Assembly: GCF_003002915.1 (NCBI RefSeq)
Contig: NZ_PVTG01000010.1
Location: 62,001 to 126,000 of the forward strand
Direction: 5' to 3'
Origin: Geodermatophilus tzadiensis
GTDB lineage: Bacteria > Actinomycetota > Actinomycetes > Mycobacteriales > Geodermatophilaceae
DNA length: 64,000 nt
In this document: piece after piece, positions 9,040 through 16,223 of the stretch
How the letters are laid out: each line of letters begins with the position of its first letter
Position numbering within the stretch: the first letter of the stretch is position 1
Made by a program: the position numbers and the translations under genes
The notes under the pieces: model-generated
What the model was told of the DNA's origin: nothing
What the model saw: the letters and a program-made list of their open reading frames with translations, nothing else
Database searches by the model: none

Positions 9040-9169
9040 GGAGGACCTCTTCCGTCGGTGGACGTGTGCGGTGCGGTGACCCTGTTGCCCGGCGAGCCGC
9101 GCGGGACACCCTGACCGGGACCGTAGTGATCCACGCGGTGACCCGCCCGTCCAACGCCGGCGGCGGGGC

Positions 9170-10612
9170 TCAGTCGGTCCGGCTGCAGTACACGGTGAGC
9201 GACGGGCGCTTGCGGAAGTGGAACGACGACGCCGGGGGCGCCGTCTCGCCGTCGTAGGCCAGCGGCTCGGGACCCGACCACAGCTGCACCCGCACCTCCG
9301 GGCTGGCCACGGTGGCGTAGCCGGAGCTGCGGTCGCTGACGCCCAGCAGCGCGCCGAGGACCGCCCGGGTGCGGCTGAACGGGACGTCGGCGCGCAGGTA
9401 CTGGACGTCGAGCAGCCCGTCCTCCAGCCGCGGCCGCCACGCCGGCGCCAGCCCGCGCGGGGTGTAGCGGCAGTTGCCGACGAAGAGGATCCAGACCTCG
9501 ACCGGCCGGCCGTCGACCACCATCGACACCGGCTGCTCGTCGCGGAGCACCTGCGCGGCGGCGACCGCGGTGGCCAGCCAGCGCCCCAGCCGGCCCTCCA
9601 GGGCGTCGCGCCGCCGCACCATCTCGGGGTAGGCGCCGATGCTCGCGGTGTTGAGGAAGGGCACCCCGTTGACCTCGGCGACGTCCACGCACACCGCGCG
9701 TCCCTGCTCGACCGCCGCGGCCGCCTCCTGCGGCGTCTCGACGCCGAGGTCGCGGGCGAAGTGGTTGAGCGTCCCGGCCGGGACGACGGCCAGCGGCAGG
9801 CCGTGCTCGAGCGCCACCGCCGCGGCGGCGGCCACGCTGCCGTCCCCGCCGGCCACCCCGAGCGCCACGGCCCGGCCCGACCGCGCCGCCTCGGTGAGGA
9901 GGGCGTCGACGCCGTTCTCCGGCGAGGCGGTCAGGACCTCGGCGGCCGGGAACAGCTCGCGGACGGCCGCCACCGGGTCGTACCCGTCCGGGCCCGAGCG
10001 CGGGTTGACCGCGACCACCAGGCCCTCGCCGCCGGGCAGCGACGGGGCCGCCGAGGCCGGGCGCACCCGCGCCGGCCGGGTCGGCCGCACCGGCCACCAC
10101 CGCCGCCCGGCCAGGGCGACCCCGGTGCCGATGGCCAGTCCCGAGACGACGTCACCCGGGTAGTGCACGCCCACGTGCACCCGGGAGTAGCCGACCGCGA
10201 GCGCCAGCGGTCCCAGGGCCGCGCCGGCCAGCGGGCTCTCCAGGGCCACGCCCGCGGCGAACGCCCCGGCCGAGGCGGAGTGGCCGCTGGGGAAGGAGAA
10301 GGTGTGGTGCGCCCGCGCCAGCCGGCGGTGGCTGGCCAGGTTGGCGAGGTCGGGCCGCACCCGGCCGAAGACCTGCTTGAGGACGGCGTTGACCACGGTG
10401 CTCGACACGGCCAGGGAGCAGACCCCGCGCAGCGCGCCGCGGCGCAGCGGCCCGCGGCGCAGCCCCAGCACGAGGGCGACGGCGAACCAGAGCTTCCCGT
10501 GGTCGGCGGTGGTGGACAGCCGGCGCAGCCACCGGTCGGCGGGGGAGTCCGGCAGCGCCCCGATCGCGGCGTGCAGCCGCGCGTCCCAGTACCGGAGCCG
10601 CAGCGGGGTCAC
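9170..10612 (-). CDS. Fused PAP2 phosphatase-diacylglycerol kinase
   Basis: A 480-residue fusion. The N-terminal half is a membrane PAP2 phosphatase with all three signature parts: K79 to RP 86-87, PSGH at 108-111 and SR to H to D at 143-154. After a linker near 175-195, the second half is a lipid kinase of the DAGK_cat family with GGDGS at 255-259 and PAGTLNHFARDLG at 278-290. The protein could both phosphorylate and dephosphorylate lipid or isoprenoid substrates at the membrane. This architecture occurs in other actinobacteria. It starts at a GTG, 33 bp after the CGNR gene, and may be co-transcribed with it. Confidence 0.87.
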   Translation of the reverse strand: MTPLRLRYWDARLHAAIGALPDSPADRWLRRLSTTADHGKLWFAVALVLGLRRGPLRRGALRGVCSLAVSSTVVNAVLKQVFGRVRPDLANLASHRRLARAHHTFSFPSGHSASAGAFAAGVALESPLAGAALGPLALAVGYSRVHVGVHYPGDVVSGLAIGTGVALAGRRWWPVRPTRPARVRPASAAPSLPGGEGLVVAVNPRSGPDGYDPVAAVRELFPAAEVLTASPENGVDALLTEAARSGRAVALGVAGGDGSVAAAAAVALEHGLPLAVVPAGTLNHFARDLGVETPQEAAAAVEQGRAVCVDVAEVNGVPFLNTASIGAYPEMVRRRDALEGRLGRWLATAVAAAQVLRDEQPVSMVVDGRPVEVWILFVGNCRYTPRGLAPAWRPRLEDGLLDVQYLRADVPFSRTRAVLGALLGVSDRSSGYATVASPEVRVQLWSGPEPLAYDGETAPPASSFHFRKRPSLTVYCSRTD

Positions 10613-10645
10613 CCGCGGGACGTTACGGCCCCGTCCGGACCGGCG

Positions 10646-11179
10646 TCAGGTCTTCCGGCGGGCGCGGTAGGCGGCCACGGTCGAGCGGCTCGCGCAGGTG
10701 TTGGAGCAGTAGCGCCGGCTGGCGTTGCGCGAGGTGTCGACGTAGACGTCGTCGCAGCCCTCGGCGGAGCAGACCCCCAGCCGCTGCCACCCGTGCTGGG
10801 CGACGACCTGGGACAGGCCCATGGCGACCGTCGTCGTCAGCTGCTCGAGGGCCGGGGCGTCGGGGCGGGCGTAGTGCAGGTGCAGCTCGCCGTCGTGGTC
10901 GGTGGCGTAGGGGTGCGGGCGGGCCAGCGCGAGCAGCTCGTTGAGCCGGGCGATGACCTCGTCCTGGGTCGCGGCGACGGCGACCGCCCGCACCAGGTCG
11001 GCGGTCGCGGCGGCCCGGCGGGCCTCGGCCGGCGAGAGCTCGAGGGGCGTCTCGATCGTGAACCACTCGTCGTGGGCGCGCAGGAACGCGTCGGCCCAGC
11101 CGGGATCGGCGTCCCGGTCGGCGTTGGCCAGGTCGATGGCCAGCTCGACCGCGTTCGACCCGTAGGTGTCGTAGTCCAT
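10646..11179 (-). CDS. CGNR zinc-finger transcriptional regulator (ABATE domain)
   Basis: A 177-residue protein. The N-terminal part (residues 1-125) fits the ABATE 'putative stress-induced regulator' domain. The C-terminal zinc finger reads CSAEGCDDVYVD, then SRNASRRYCSNTC and a basic end, with the four Cys needed for metal binding and the CGNR-type spacing. The ATG at 11179 follows GGGAGT, and a longer reading to 11314 has no ribosome-binding site. It is divergent from an MFS transporter with a palindrome between them, the usual setting of a local regulator controlling an exporter. Confidence 0.85.
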   Translation of the reverse strand: MDYDTYGSNAVELAIDLANADRDADPGWADAFLRAHDEWFTIETPLELSPAEARRAAATADLVRAVAVAATQDEVIARLNELLALARPHPYATDHDGELHLHYARPDAPALEQLTTTVAMGLSQVVAQHGWQRLGVCSAEGCDDVYVDTSRNASRRYCSNTCASRSTVAAYRARRKT

Positions 11180-11206
11180 GTGACTCCCTACCGCCCTGCT
11201 AGTGTT

Positions 11207-11236
11207 GTAGGTGGTCAACGTCGATTGACCAACTAC
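11207..11236. promoter_or_regulatory. Operator-like palindrome in divergent CGNR/MFS promoter
   Basis: GTAGGTGGTCAA (11207-11218) and TTGACCAACTAC (11225-11236) form an inverted repeat with 11 of 12 pairs matching and a 6-nt spacer. On the minus strand TTGGTC and TACAAC with a 17-bp spacer inside it could be the regulator promoter. On the plus strand TACTGT (11234-11239) lies 5 nt before the MFS start. A protein bound here could block both genes. Confidence 0.6.
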
Positions 11237-11244
11237 TGTTCCTG

Positions 11245-12480
11245 GTGCTGCAAGTGGTGAAGCGGGTGCTCGTCGTGCGTTCCTACCTCTCGGTCTGGCG
11301 TCTGCCGTCCGCACCCGTCCTGCTGGTCGCCGGGTTCGCCGGCCGGCTGCCGTCGGCGATGGTCCCGCTGGCGCTGCTGCTCATGGTGCAGCAGCAGACC
11401 GGCTCCTACGCCGTCGCCGGGCTCGCCGCGGCCACCTACGGCCTGGCCATGGCGGCGATGGCCCCGGTGCTGGGGCGGCTCGCCGACCGGCGCACCCCGC
11501 GCCCGGTCCTGCTCGCCCAGGCCGCGGTCTACCCGCTGCTGCTCGCCCTGCTCGTCGCCGTCGTCCTCGGGGGCGCACCGACGGTCGCCGTCGTCGGTGC
11601 CTCGGCCGCCGCCGGCGCGGGGACGCCGCTGGTCTCGGGCGCGGTCCGCGCGACGTGGTCGCGCGTCGACCCGGGCGTGCGGGGCACCGCCTACGCCCTC
11701 GACGCCACCGCCACCGAGCTGGTCTTCGTGGCCGGCCCCACGCTCGTGGCGACGCTGGCGGTGCTGGCCGCCCCGGCGTGGGCGCTGGCCGTGGCCGGGG
11801 CGCTCGCGGTGGCCGGCGCGACCGGCATCGCGACGTCGACGGCCGTGCGCGGGTGGGTGCCGGCGCCGGCGGCGTCCCGCACCAGCCCGTTCGCCACGGT
11901 GCTCGCTCCCGGCATGCCGCGGGTGCTGCTCAGCGGCACGGCGCTGATGCTCGGCTTCGGCGCGCTCGAGGTCGCCGTCCCGGCGTTCGCCGACTCCGCC
12001 GGCTCGCCCGGGCTGTCCGGCCTGCTGCTCGCGCTGTGGTCGCTGGGCTCGGTCGCCGGCGGGCTGTGGTTCGGCGCCCGGGTGGTCAGCGCCTCGCTGC
12101 CGCGCCAGTACCGCTGGCTGCTGCTCGGCGTCACCATCGGGCTGGCCCCGCTGACCGCGGCGTCCAGCCCGTGGGTGCTCGGCGCGCTGCTGTTCCTCGG
12201 CGGGACGGCGATCGCACCCACGCTCACCGTGCAGAACTCGCTGGTCGGCGCGCTCGCCCCGGCGCACGCGACCACCGAGGCCTTCACCTGGTTGTCGACG
12301 ATCGCGACCGGCGCCTCGGCACTGGGCGCGGCCTTCGGTGGCGCGCTGATCGACGGCCCGTCCGGGGTGACCGGCAGCCTCGTGCTGGCCGTCGCGGGGG
12401 CGGCGCTCGCGGTGCTGGTGACCCTGGTGCCCGGCCGCCGTCCGGTGCCGGCCGCGGCGCCGGAGCGGGTGGCCGTCTGA
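11245..12480 (+). CDS. MFS transporter
   Basis: A 411-residue major facilitator superfamily protein with about twelve membrane segments. The loop GRLADRRTPRPVLL near residue 77 matches the MFS motif between helices 2 and 3. Substrate is unknown; drug or metabolite efflux is typical in this context. Several in-frame GTG codons (11245, 11254, 11257, 11266, 11275) could start it and none has a ribosome-binding site. The TACTGT box just upstream suggests a leaderless mRNA starting near 11245. It is divergent from the CGNR regulator. Confidence 0.85.
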   Translation: MLQVVKRVLVVRSYLSVWRLPSAPVLLVAGFAGRLPSAMVPLALLLMVQQQTGSYAVAGLAAATYGLAMAAMAPVLGRLADRRTPRPVLLAQAAVYPLLLALLVAVVLGGAPTVAVVGASAAAGAGTPLVSGAVRATWSRVDPGVRGTAYALDATATELVFVAGPTLVATLAVLAAPAWALAVAGALAVAGATGIATSTAVRGWVPAPAASRTSPFATVLAPGMPRVLLSGTALMLGFGALEVAVPAFADSAGSPGLSGLLLALWSLGSVAGGLWFGARVVSASLPRQYRWLLLGVTIGLAPLTAASSPWVLGALLFLGGTAIAPTLTVQNSLVGALAPAHATTEAFTWLSTIATGASALGAAFGGALIDGPSGVTGSLVLAVAGAALAVLVTLVPGRRPVPAAAPERVAV

Positions 12481-12510
12481 CCCACCCTGGGACCGCGGGA
12501 GGGGCGCTGG

Positions 12511-12516
12511 TAGTCT
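12511..12516 (+). promoter_or_regulatory. -10 box for tRNA-Ser(GCT)/tRNA-Arg
   Basis: TAGTCT fits the TANNNT -10 pattern, with TGGGAC 17 bp upstream as a weak -35. Transcription would start about 27 nt before the tRNA-Ser. The same TAGTCT hexamer stands before tRNA-Ser(CGA) further along. Confidence 0.45.
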
Positions 12517-12550
12517 CGTCGGCGGTGGTTCCGGGGGGACTCGGACCCCG

Positions 12551-12639
12551 GGAGGCTTCGCCTAGTCCGGTCTATGGCGCCGCACTGCTAATGCGGTTTG
12601 GGTTAATCCCCATCCCGGGTTCAAATCCCGGAGCCTCCG
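12551..12639 (+). tRNA. tRNA-Ser(GCT)
   Basis: Acceptor arms GGAGGCT (12551-12557) and AGCCTCC (12632-12638) pair fully, with discriminator G. The anticodon loop CTGCTAA gives anticodon GCT. A long variable arm and GTTCAAATC T-loop mark a class II tRNA. CCA is not encoded. Confidence 0.95.
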
Positions 12640-12660
12640 CGCACGACAACTGCACAGCAC

Positions 12661-12733
12661 GCACCCGTAGCTCAACGGATAGAGCATCTGACTACGGATC
12701 AGAAGGTTAGGGGTTCGAATCCCTTCGGGTGCA
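12661..12733 (+). tRNA. tRNA-Arg(ACG)
   Basis: Acceptor arms GCACCCG (12661-12667) and CGGGTGC (12726-12732) pair fully, discriminator A. The anticodon loop CTACGGA gives ACG, whose A34 is the substrate of TadA, encoded at 30472-30948. It follows tRNA-Ser by 21 nt and is probably co-transcribed. CCA is not encoded. Confidence 0.95.
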
Positions 12734-12749
12734 CGTCTGGTTGAGACAG

Positions 12750-12791
12750 CACCGCGGCCCCGTCCTCCTCGTGGAGGGCGGGGCCGCGGTG
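12750..12791 (+). terminator. Strong terminator after the tRNA pair
   Basis: A 19-bp stem (12750-12768 with 12773-12791), beginning CACCGCGGCCCC, with one G-T wobble and a 4-nt loop, lies 16 nt past tRNA-Arg. A second perfect 7-bp hairpin, CCACCGA/TCGGTGG, is at 12882-12899. Confidence 0.8.
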
Positions 12792-12962
12792 TCTCCGGGG
12801 TCGGGTGCGGGGCGTGGCCGCACGGGGTGTGGATGTGTGGGGCGGGGGGCCGGTCCTGGCGGTCTGGCCGCGTTGGTCGATCCACCGAGCTGTCGGTGGC
12901 CACTCGTTTGCCGGCTGCCCCCGCCCACGACCACTGTGAGCCGCGTCACAGGGAGAGTCAAC

Positions 12963-12978
12963 CCCGGGTCCGCCCGGG
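12963..12978 (-). terminator. Short hairpin past the lactate oxidase-type gene
   Basis: CCCGGG, tccg, CCCGGG forms a compact 6-bp hairpin 8 bp beyond the stop of the minus-strand flavoenzyme gene. It is a plausible but weak terminator. Confidence 0.35.
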
Positions 12979-12986
12979 CGTGTCGC

Positions 12987-14303
12987 TCATGCCACGCGGC
13001 GCAGCACCTCGGGCGTGAGCTCGCCGACCGACGTGTGCCCGGTGAGGCCCAGGGTCAGGTCGAACTCGCCGAGCACGTCGGCGACCACCTGGCGCACGCC
13101 GGCCTCCCCGGCCAGGCCGAGCCCCCAGGCGTAGGGCCGGCCCAGCAGCACCGCGCGGGCGCCCAGGGCGACGGCGACCAGCACGTCGGCGCCGCTGCGG
13201 ACGCCGCTGTCGAGCAGCACCGGCGCCCGGTCGCCCACCGCCGCCACCACGTCGGGCAGCGCGTCCAGGGCGGGGATCGAGCGGTCCACCTGCCGCCCGC
13301 CGTGGGTGCTCACCACCACGCCGTCGACCCCCTCATCGAGCGCCCGCCGCGCGTCGTCGGGGTGCAGCACGCCCTTGAGCAGGATCGGCAACCGGGTGCG
13401 GGCGCGCAGCCAGGCGAGGTCGGCCCAGGTGATGGAGGGGCGCGAGTAGATCGCCTGGAACGTCTCGACGGCGGCCCGCGGCAGCGGCGAGCGGAGGTTC
13501 TCCCGCAGCGGGCCGGGCCAGGCGCGGGCCATGCCGACCATCGCCAGCACGGCGGACAGCGTCGGGCGGGGCTGGCGGTCGCGCCCCGCGGCCTCGCCCG
13601 CCCGCGCCGGGGCGGCGTCCCCGGCCTCGGCCACCCGCTGCTCCACCAGCCGCCGGAACACCGGGTCGGAGGTGTACTGCGCGATGCCCTTGCCGAGGGC
13701 GAAGGGCAGGTGGCCGAGGTCGAGGTCGCGCGGGCGCCAGCCGAGCATCGTGGTGTCCAGGGTGACCACCAGCGCCTCGCAGCCGGCCGCCTCGGCGCGG
13801 GCCACCAGGCTCTCGACCAGCTCGTCGGAGGTGGACCAGTAGAGCTGGGACCAGCGCGGCGCGTCGCCCATCGCGGCGGCGCAGGTCTCCATCGGCACCG
13901 ACGCCTGGTTGGAGAAGACGAAGGGCACGCCCAGCGATGCCGCGGCGCGGGCCACCGCGAGGTCGGCCTCGCGGTGCACCAGCTCCAGCGCGCCGACCGG
14001 GCCGAGCAGCAGCGGCGCGGGGACCCGCCGGCCGAACAGCTCGACCGACGTGTCGCGGGCGCTGACGTCGCGCAGCACCCGGGGGACGACGGCCCACCGG
14101 TCGAAGGCCGCGCGGTTGGCCCGCTGGGTGTGCTCCTCGCCGGCGCCGCCCGCGACGTAGGCGTAGGCGCGGGCGGTCAGCCGGGCCCGCGCCCGGCGCT
14201 GCAGCGGCCGCGCGGTGGTCGGGACGAGCGGCCTGCGCCCGTACACCCCGGCGCGGTAGACCTCGTTCTGGCGCTGGCGTCCGGTCCCGGTTGCTGAGTC
14301 CAC
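12987..14303 (-). CDS. FMN-dependent alpha-hydroxy-acid oxidase (lactate monooxygenase/dehydrogenase type)
   Basis: A 438-residue TIM-barrel flavoprotein of the LldD/glycolate oxidase family. YVAGGAGEE near residue 50, the catalytic His in [10 protein letters not shown] (about 334) and the FMN phosphate-binding stretch [11 protein letters not shown] to GRPY are present. It should oxidise an L-2-hydroxy acid such as lactate. Length and the N-terminal sequence resemble actinobacterial lactate 2-monooxygenases, but monooxygenase versus dehydrogenase cannot be settled. The GTG at 14303 is chosen because TACGGT lies 6 nt upstream, which suits a leaderless start; a longer reading to 14417 enters the promoter region. 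Confidence 0.85.
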   Translation of the reverse strand: MDSATGTGRQRQNEVYRAGVYGRRPLVPTTARPLQRRARARLTARAYAYVAGGAGEEHTQRANRAAFDRWAVVPRVLRDVSARDTSVELFGRRVPAPLLLGPVGALELVHREADLAVARAAASLGVPFVFSNQASVPMETCAAAMGDAPRWSQLYWSTSDELVESLVARAEAAGCEALVVTLDTTMLGWRPRDLDLGHLPFALGKGIAQYTSDPVFRRLVEQRVAEAGDAAPARAGEAAGRDRQPRPTLSAVLAMVGMARAWPGPLRENLRSPLPRAAVETFQAIYSRPSITWADLAWLRARTRLPILLKGVLHPDDARRALDEGVDGVVVSTHGGRQVDRSIPALDALPDVVAAVGDRAPVLLDSGVRSGADVLVAVALGARAVLLGRPYAWGLGLAGEAGVRQVVADVLGEFDLTLGLTGHTSVGELTPEVLRRVA

Positions 14304-14309
14304 GGCGCC

Positions 14310-14315
14310 ACCGTA
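14310..14315 (-). promoter_or_regulatory. -10 box, leaderless promoter of the flavoenzyme gene
   Basis: On the minus strand TACGGT (TANNNT) is followed by 6 nt and then the GTG start at 14303. This places the transcription start on or next to the start codon. Confidence 0.5.
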
Positions 14316-14501
14316 GTGACCCGGCTCACCGGTTCCGGACCCGTACCGGCCGGTATGACACGCCCGCGTCACGACACGCCGCCGGTGACCAGCACCGCGC
14401 CGGGACTCCTCGTCCACGCCTGGTCACGCACCGCATCATGGGGGCGCGTCCCGGGCGGAACCACCGCGTGCGGCGCCGCACGACCGCTCGAGGGGGAATC
14501 C

Positions 14502-15539
14502 GTGCCGGTCGGGACGACGCTCCGGCGTCCGCCCCGCCCCGTCCTGACGACGGGGCTCCTGCTGCTGTCCACCGTGGCCGGCGCACTGGCGCTCGGCGTC
14601 GCCACCGCCCTGCCCGCCGCGGCCGTCGACGACCCCACCCGTCCCGACGCGCTGGTCACCCACGGCCCCAGCTGCCGCGCCGGCGGTGTGGTCGTGGAGG
14701 TGACCGCCGGGACCGTCGCCTACGCGGTCACGCTCGCCACCACCCGCCGCCCCGAGGGCGAGGACTCGGCGGAGGTCCAGCCCGGCGCCACGGTGGTGCT
14801 GCGCACCGGCGACGTCGACTGGGGCGAGACCATCGACACCCGCCTGGAGTACGCCGCCCTCGACGGCTCGGGCCTCACCCACGTCGACGAGCTGGACGGG
14901 CACGACTACACCCGGCCCGCCGAGGCGGACTGCGCGGCGATCACCGCCCCGCAGCCGCCGCAGGACGTCTCCCCGGCGCCCGCGCCGGAGGCGCCCTCGT
15001 CCGGCGCCGGGTCCGTGGCGGAGGCGCCGTCGTCCCCGACGCCGGTGCCCGACGTCCACCCGCTGCCCGGGCTGCCCGCGCCTCCCCCGGTCCCCGGGGC
15101 GCCGGCCGACGGCCCGGTCGCCGGGGGTCCCTCCGTCGGCGCCGTCTCGGCCTCGGCGCGCCAGGTGCCCGCCGGCGGGCAGGTCGTGCTCACCGGCACC
15201 GGGTTCACCCCCGGGGAGGCGGTCACCGTGCGGGTGGCCGGGGGCGAGGTGCTCACCACGGTCCCCGCCGGGCCGGACGGCACCGTCGAGGTGACCGTCT
15301 CCCTCCCGGACGGCGTGACCGCCGGGCCGGCCACGGTGCAGCTCGCGGGCACGGACTCCGCGGTCACCGCGGCCGTGCGCCTGCAGGTGGCCGCGGCCGC
15401 CACCCCGGCCGAGCCCGGGCCGCTGCCGGTCCCGCTGGTCGCGGCCGGCCTGGCGCTGGTCGTCAGCGCGGGCGGGCTGGTGCTGGCCGCGGCGCGGCGC
15501 CGCCCGGCGGTCGCCGCCCGGCCGACCGGGAGCGCCTGA
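14502..15539 (+). CDS. Secreted, C-terminally membrane-anchored protein with Ig-like domain
   Basis: About 345 residues. A signal peptide (RRPPRPVLTTGLLLLSTVAG and following) ends near ALPAAA. It is followed by a domain of about 110 residues with two Cys, a Pro/Ala-rich linker, an Ig-like or IPT-like beta domain (ARQVPAGGQVVLTGTGFTPG), a C-terminal membrane helix and a short basic tail. It should sit on the cell surface, anchored by the last helix. The GTG at 14502 follows AGGGGGAA at good spacing; a frame open to 14316 adds a non-signal-like extension and is rejected. No enzyme motif is seen, and the function is unknown. Confidence 0.7.
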   Translation: MPVGTTLRRPPRPVLTTGLLLLSTVAGALALGVATALPAAAVDDPTRPDALVTHGPSCRAGGVVVEVTAGTVAYAVTLATTRRPEGEDSAEVQPGATVVLRTGDVDWGETIDTRLEYAALDGSGLTHVDELDGHDYTRPAEADCAAITAPQPPQDVSPAPAPEAPSSGAGSVAEAPSSPTPVPDVHPLPGLPAPPPVPGAPADGPVAGGPSVGAVSASARQVPAGGQVVLTGTGFTPGEAVTVRVAGGEVLTTVPAGPDGTVEVTVSLPDGVTAGPATVQLAGTDSAVTAAVRLQVAAAATPAEPGPLPVPLVAAGLALVVSAGGLVLAAARRRPAVAARPTGSA

Positions 15540-15564
15540 GGGCCCGGTCGGCCAGACTGGGAGG

Positions 15565-16086
15565 ATGCTCCCCGAGGACGTGCTGGCCGCCCCGTCCGGC
15601 ACCGTCCCGCCCGACGAGGTCCCGGCCGACCCCGCGGCGCTCTCCGGCGCGGCACCGCGGCCGGCCGAGACGTGGCTGCGCATCGTCCAGGTGCACGACC
15701 GGATCACCCACCGCGTCGACTCCGCGCTGCACCGCGAGCACGACCTGTCGCTCACCGGCTTCGAGGCGCTGCGCCGGATCGCCGAGGCGCCGGGGGAGCG
15801 GGCCACGATGGGCCAGGTCGCCGAGGCCCTGGGCCTGTCGCGGGCAGGGGTGACCAGCACCGTCGGCCGGCTGGTCGAGCAGGGCCTGGTGGTGCGCGAG
15901 CGGCGCCCCGGCGACCGGCGGCTGCTGCACGCCCGGCTCACCGACGCCGGCCGCGACCGCGTCCGGGCCGCCGCGGCCACCCACGACGAGCTCGTCGCGC
16001 ACCTGCTCGCCCTCCTGGGGGACGACGCGGCCGTGGTCACCGACGCCCTCGCCCGGGTGTCCGCGGCCACCCGGATCCGCCGCTGA
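15565..16086 (+). CDS. MarR-family transcriptional regulator
   Basis: A 173-residue winged-helix protein. A proline-rich N-terminal extension of about 30 residues precedes the MarR core, with helix-turn-helix TMGQVAEALGLSRAGVTSTVGRL and wing RERRPGDRRLLHARLTDAG. Such proteins bind palindromes as dimers and are often released by small ligands. It lies 25 bp after the surface protein on the same strand and could be its operon partner. No target site is visible beside it. Confidence 0.85.
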   Translation: MLPEDVLAAPSGTVPPDEVPADPAALSGAAPRPAETWLRIVQVHDRITHRVDSALHREHDLSLTGFEALRRIAEAPGERATMGQVAEALGLSRAGVTSTVGRLVEQGLVVRERRPGDRRLLHARLTDAGRDRVRAAAATHDELVAHLLALLGDDAAVVTDALARVSAATRIRR

Positions 16087-16157
16087 AGAAGGACCCCCTC
16101 GCCCCCCGCCCGCTCGCTCCGCTCCCGTGCGGGACCCTGCGAGGGGGCCGTTCCAGT
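16087..16157 (+). repeat. Family A palindromic element, copy 1
   Basis: It begins 2 nt after the MarR stop with AAGGACCCCC. CCCCCTCGC (16094-16102) pairs with GCGAGGGGG (16139-16147), and GG/CC closes the stem with one bulged A (16093). The inner part holds GC-rich pairing. Copies at 39009 and 41144 also start 2 nt after a stop, and a diverged copy is at 23066. It probably works as a terminator for the MarR gene. Confidence 0.75.
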
Positions 16158-16184
16158 CAGTCACCACGGGGAACTTCAAGCCCG

Positions 16185-16190
16185 TAGTGT
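16185..16190 (+). promoter_or_regulatory. -10 box of the heptose operon
   Basis: TAGTGT fits TANNNT and lies about 33 nt before the ATG of the first heptose gene, directly after the family A element. I see no good -35. Confidence 0.4.
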
Positions 16191-16223
16191 TTGCCGGGTG
16201 CCCCGGTCGGGCAGGGCGCGATC

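Noticed and set aside
16087-16157. Family A elements as IS remnants or MITEs with terminal repeats.
   Set aside because: I see no transposase, no target-site duplication and no terminal repeats beyond the hairpin. The fixed 2-nt distance from stop codons also argues against simple transposon remains.
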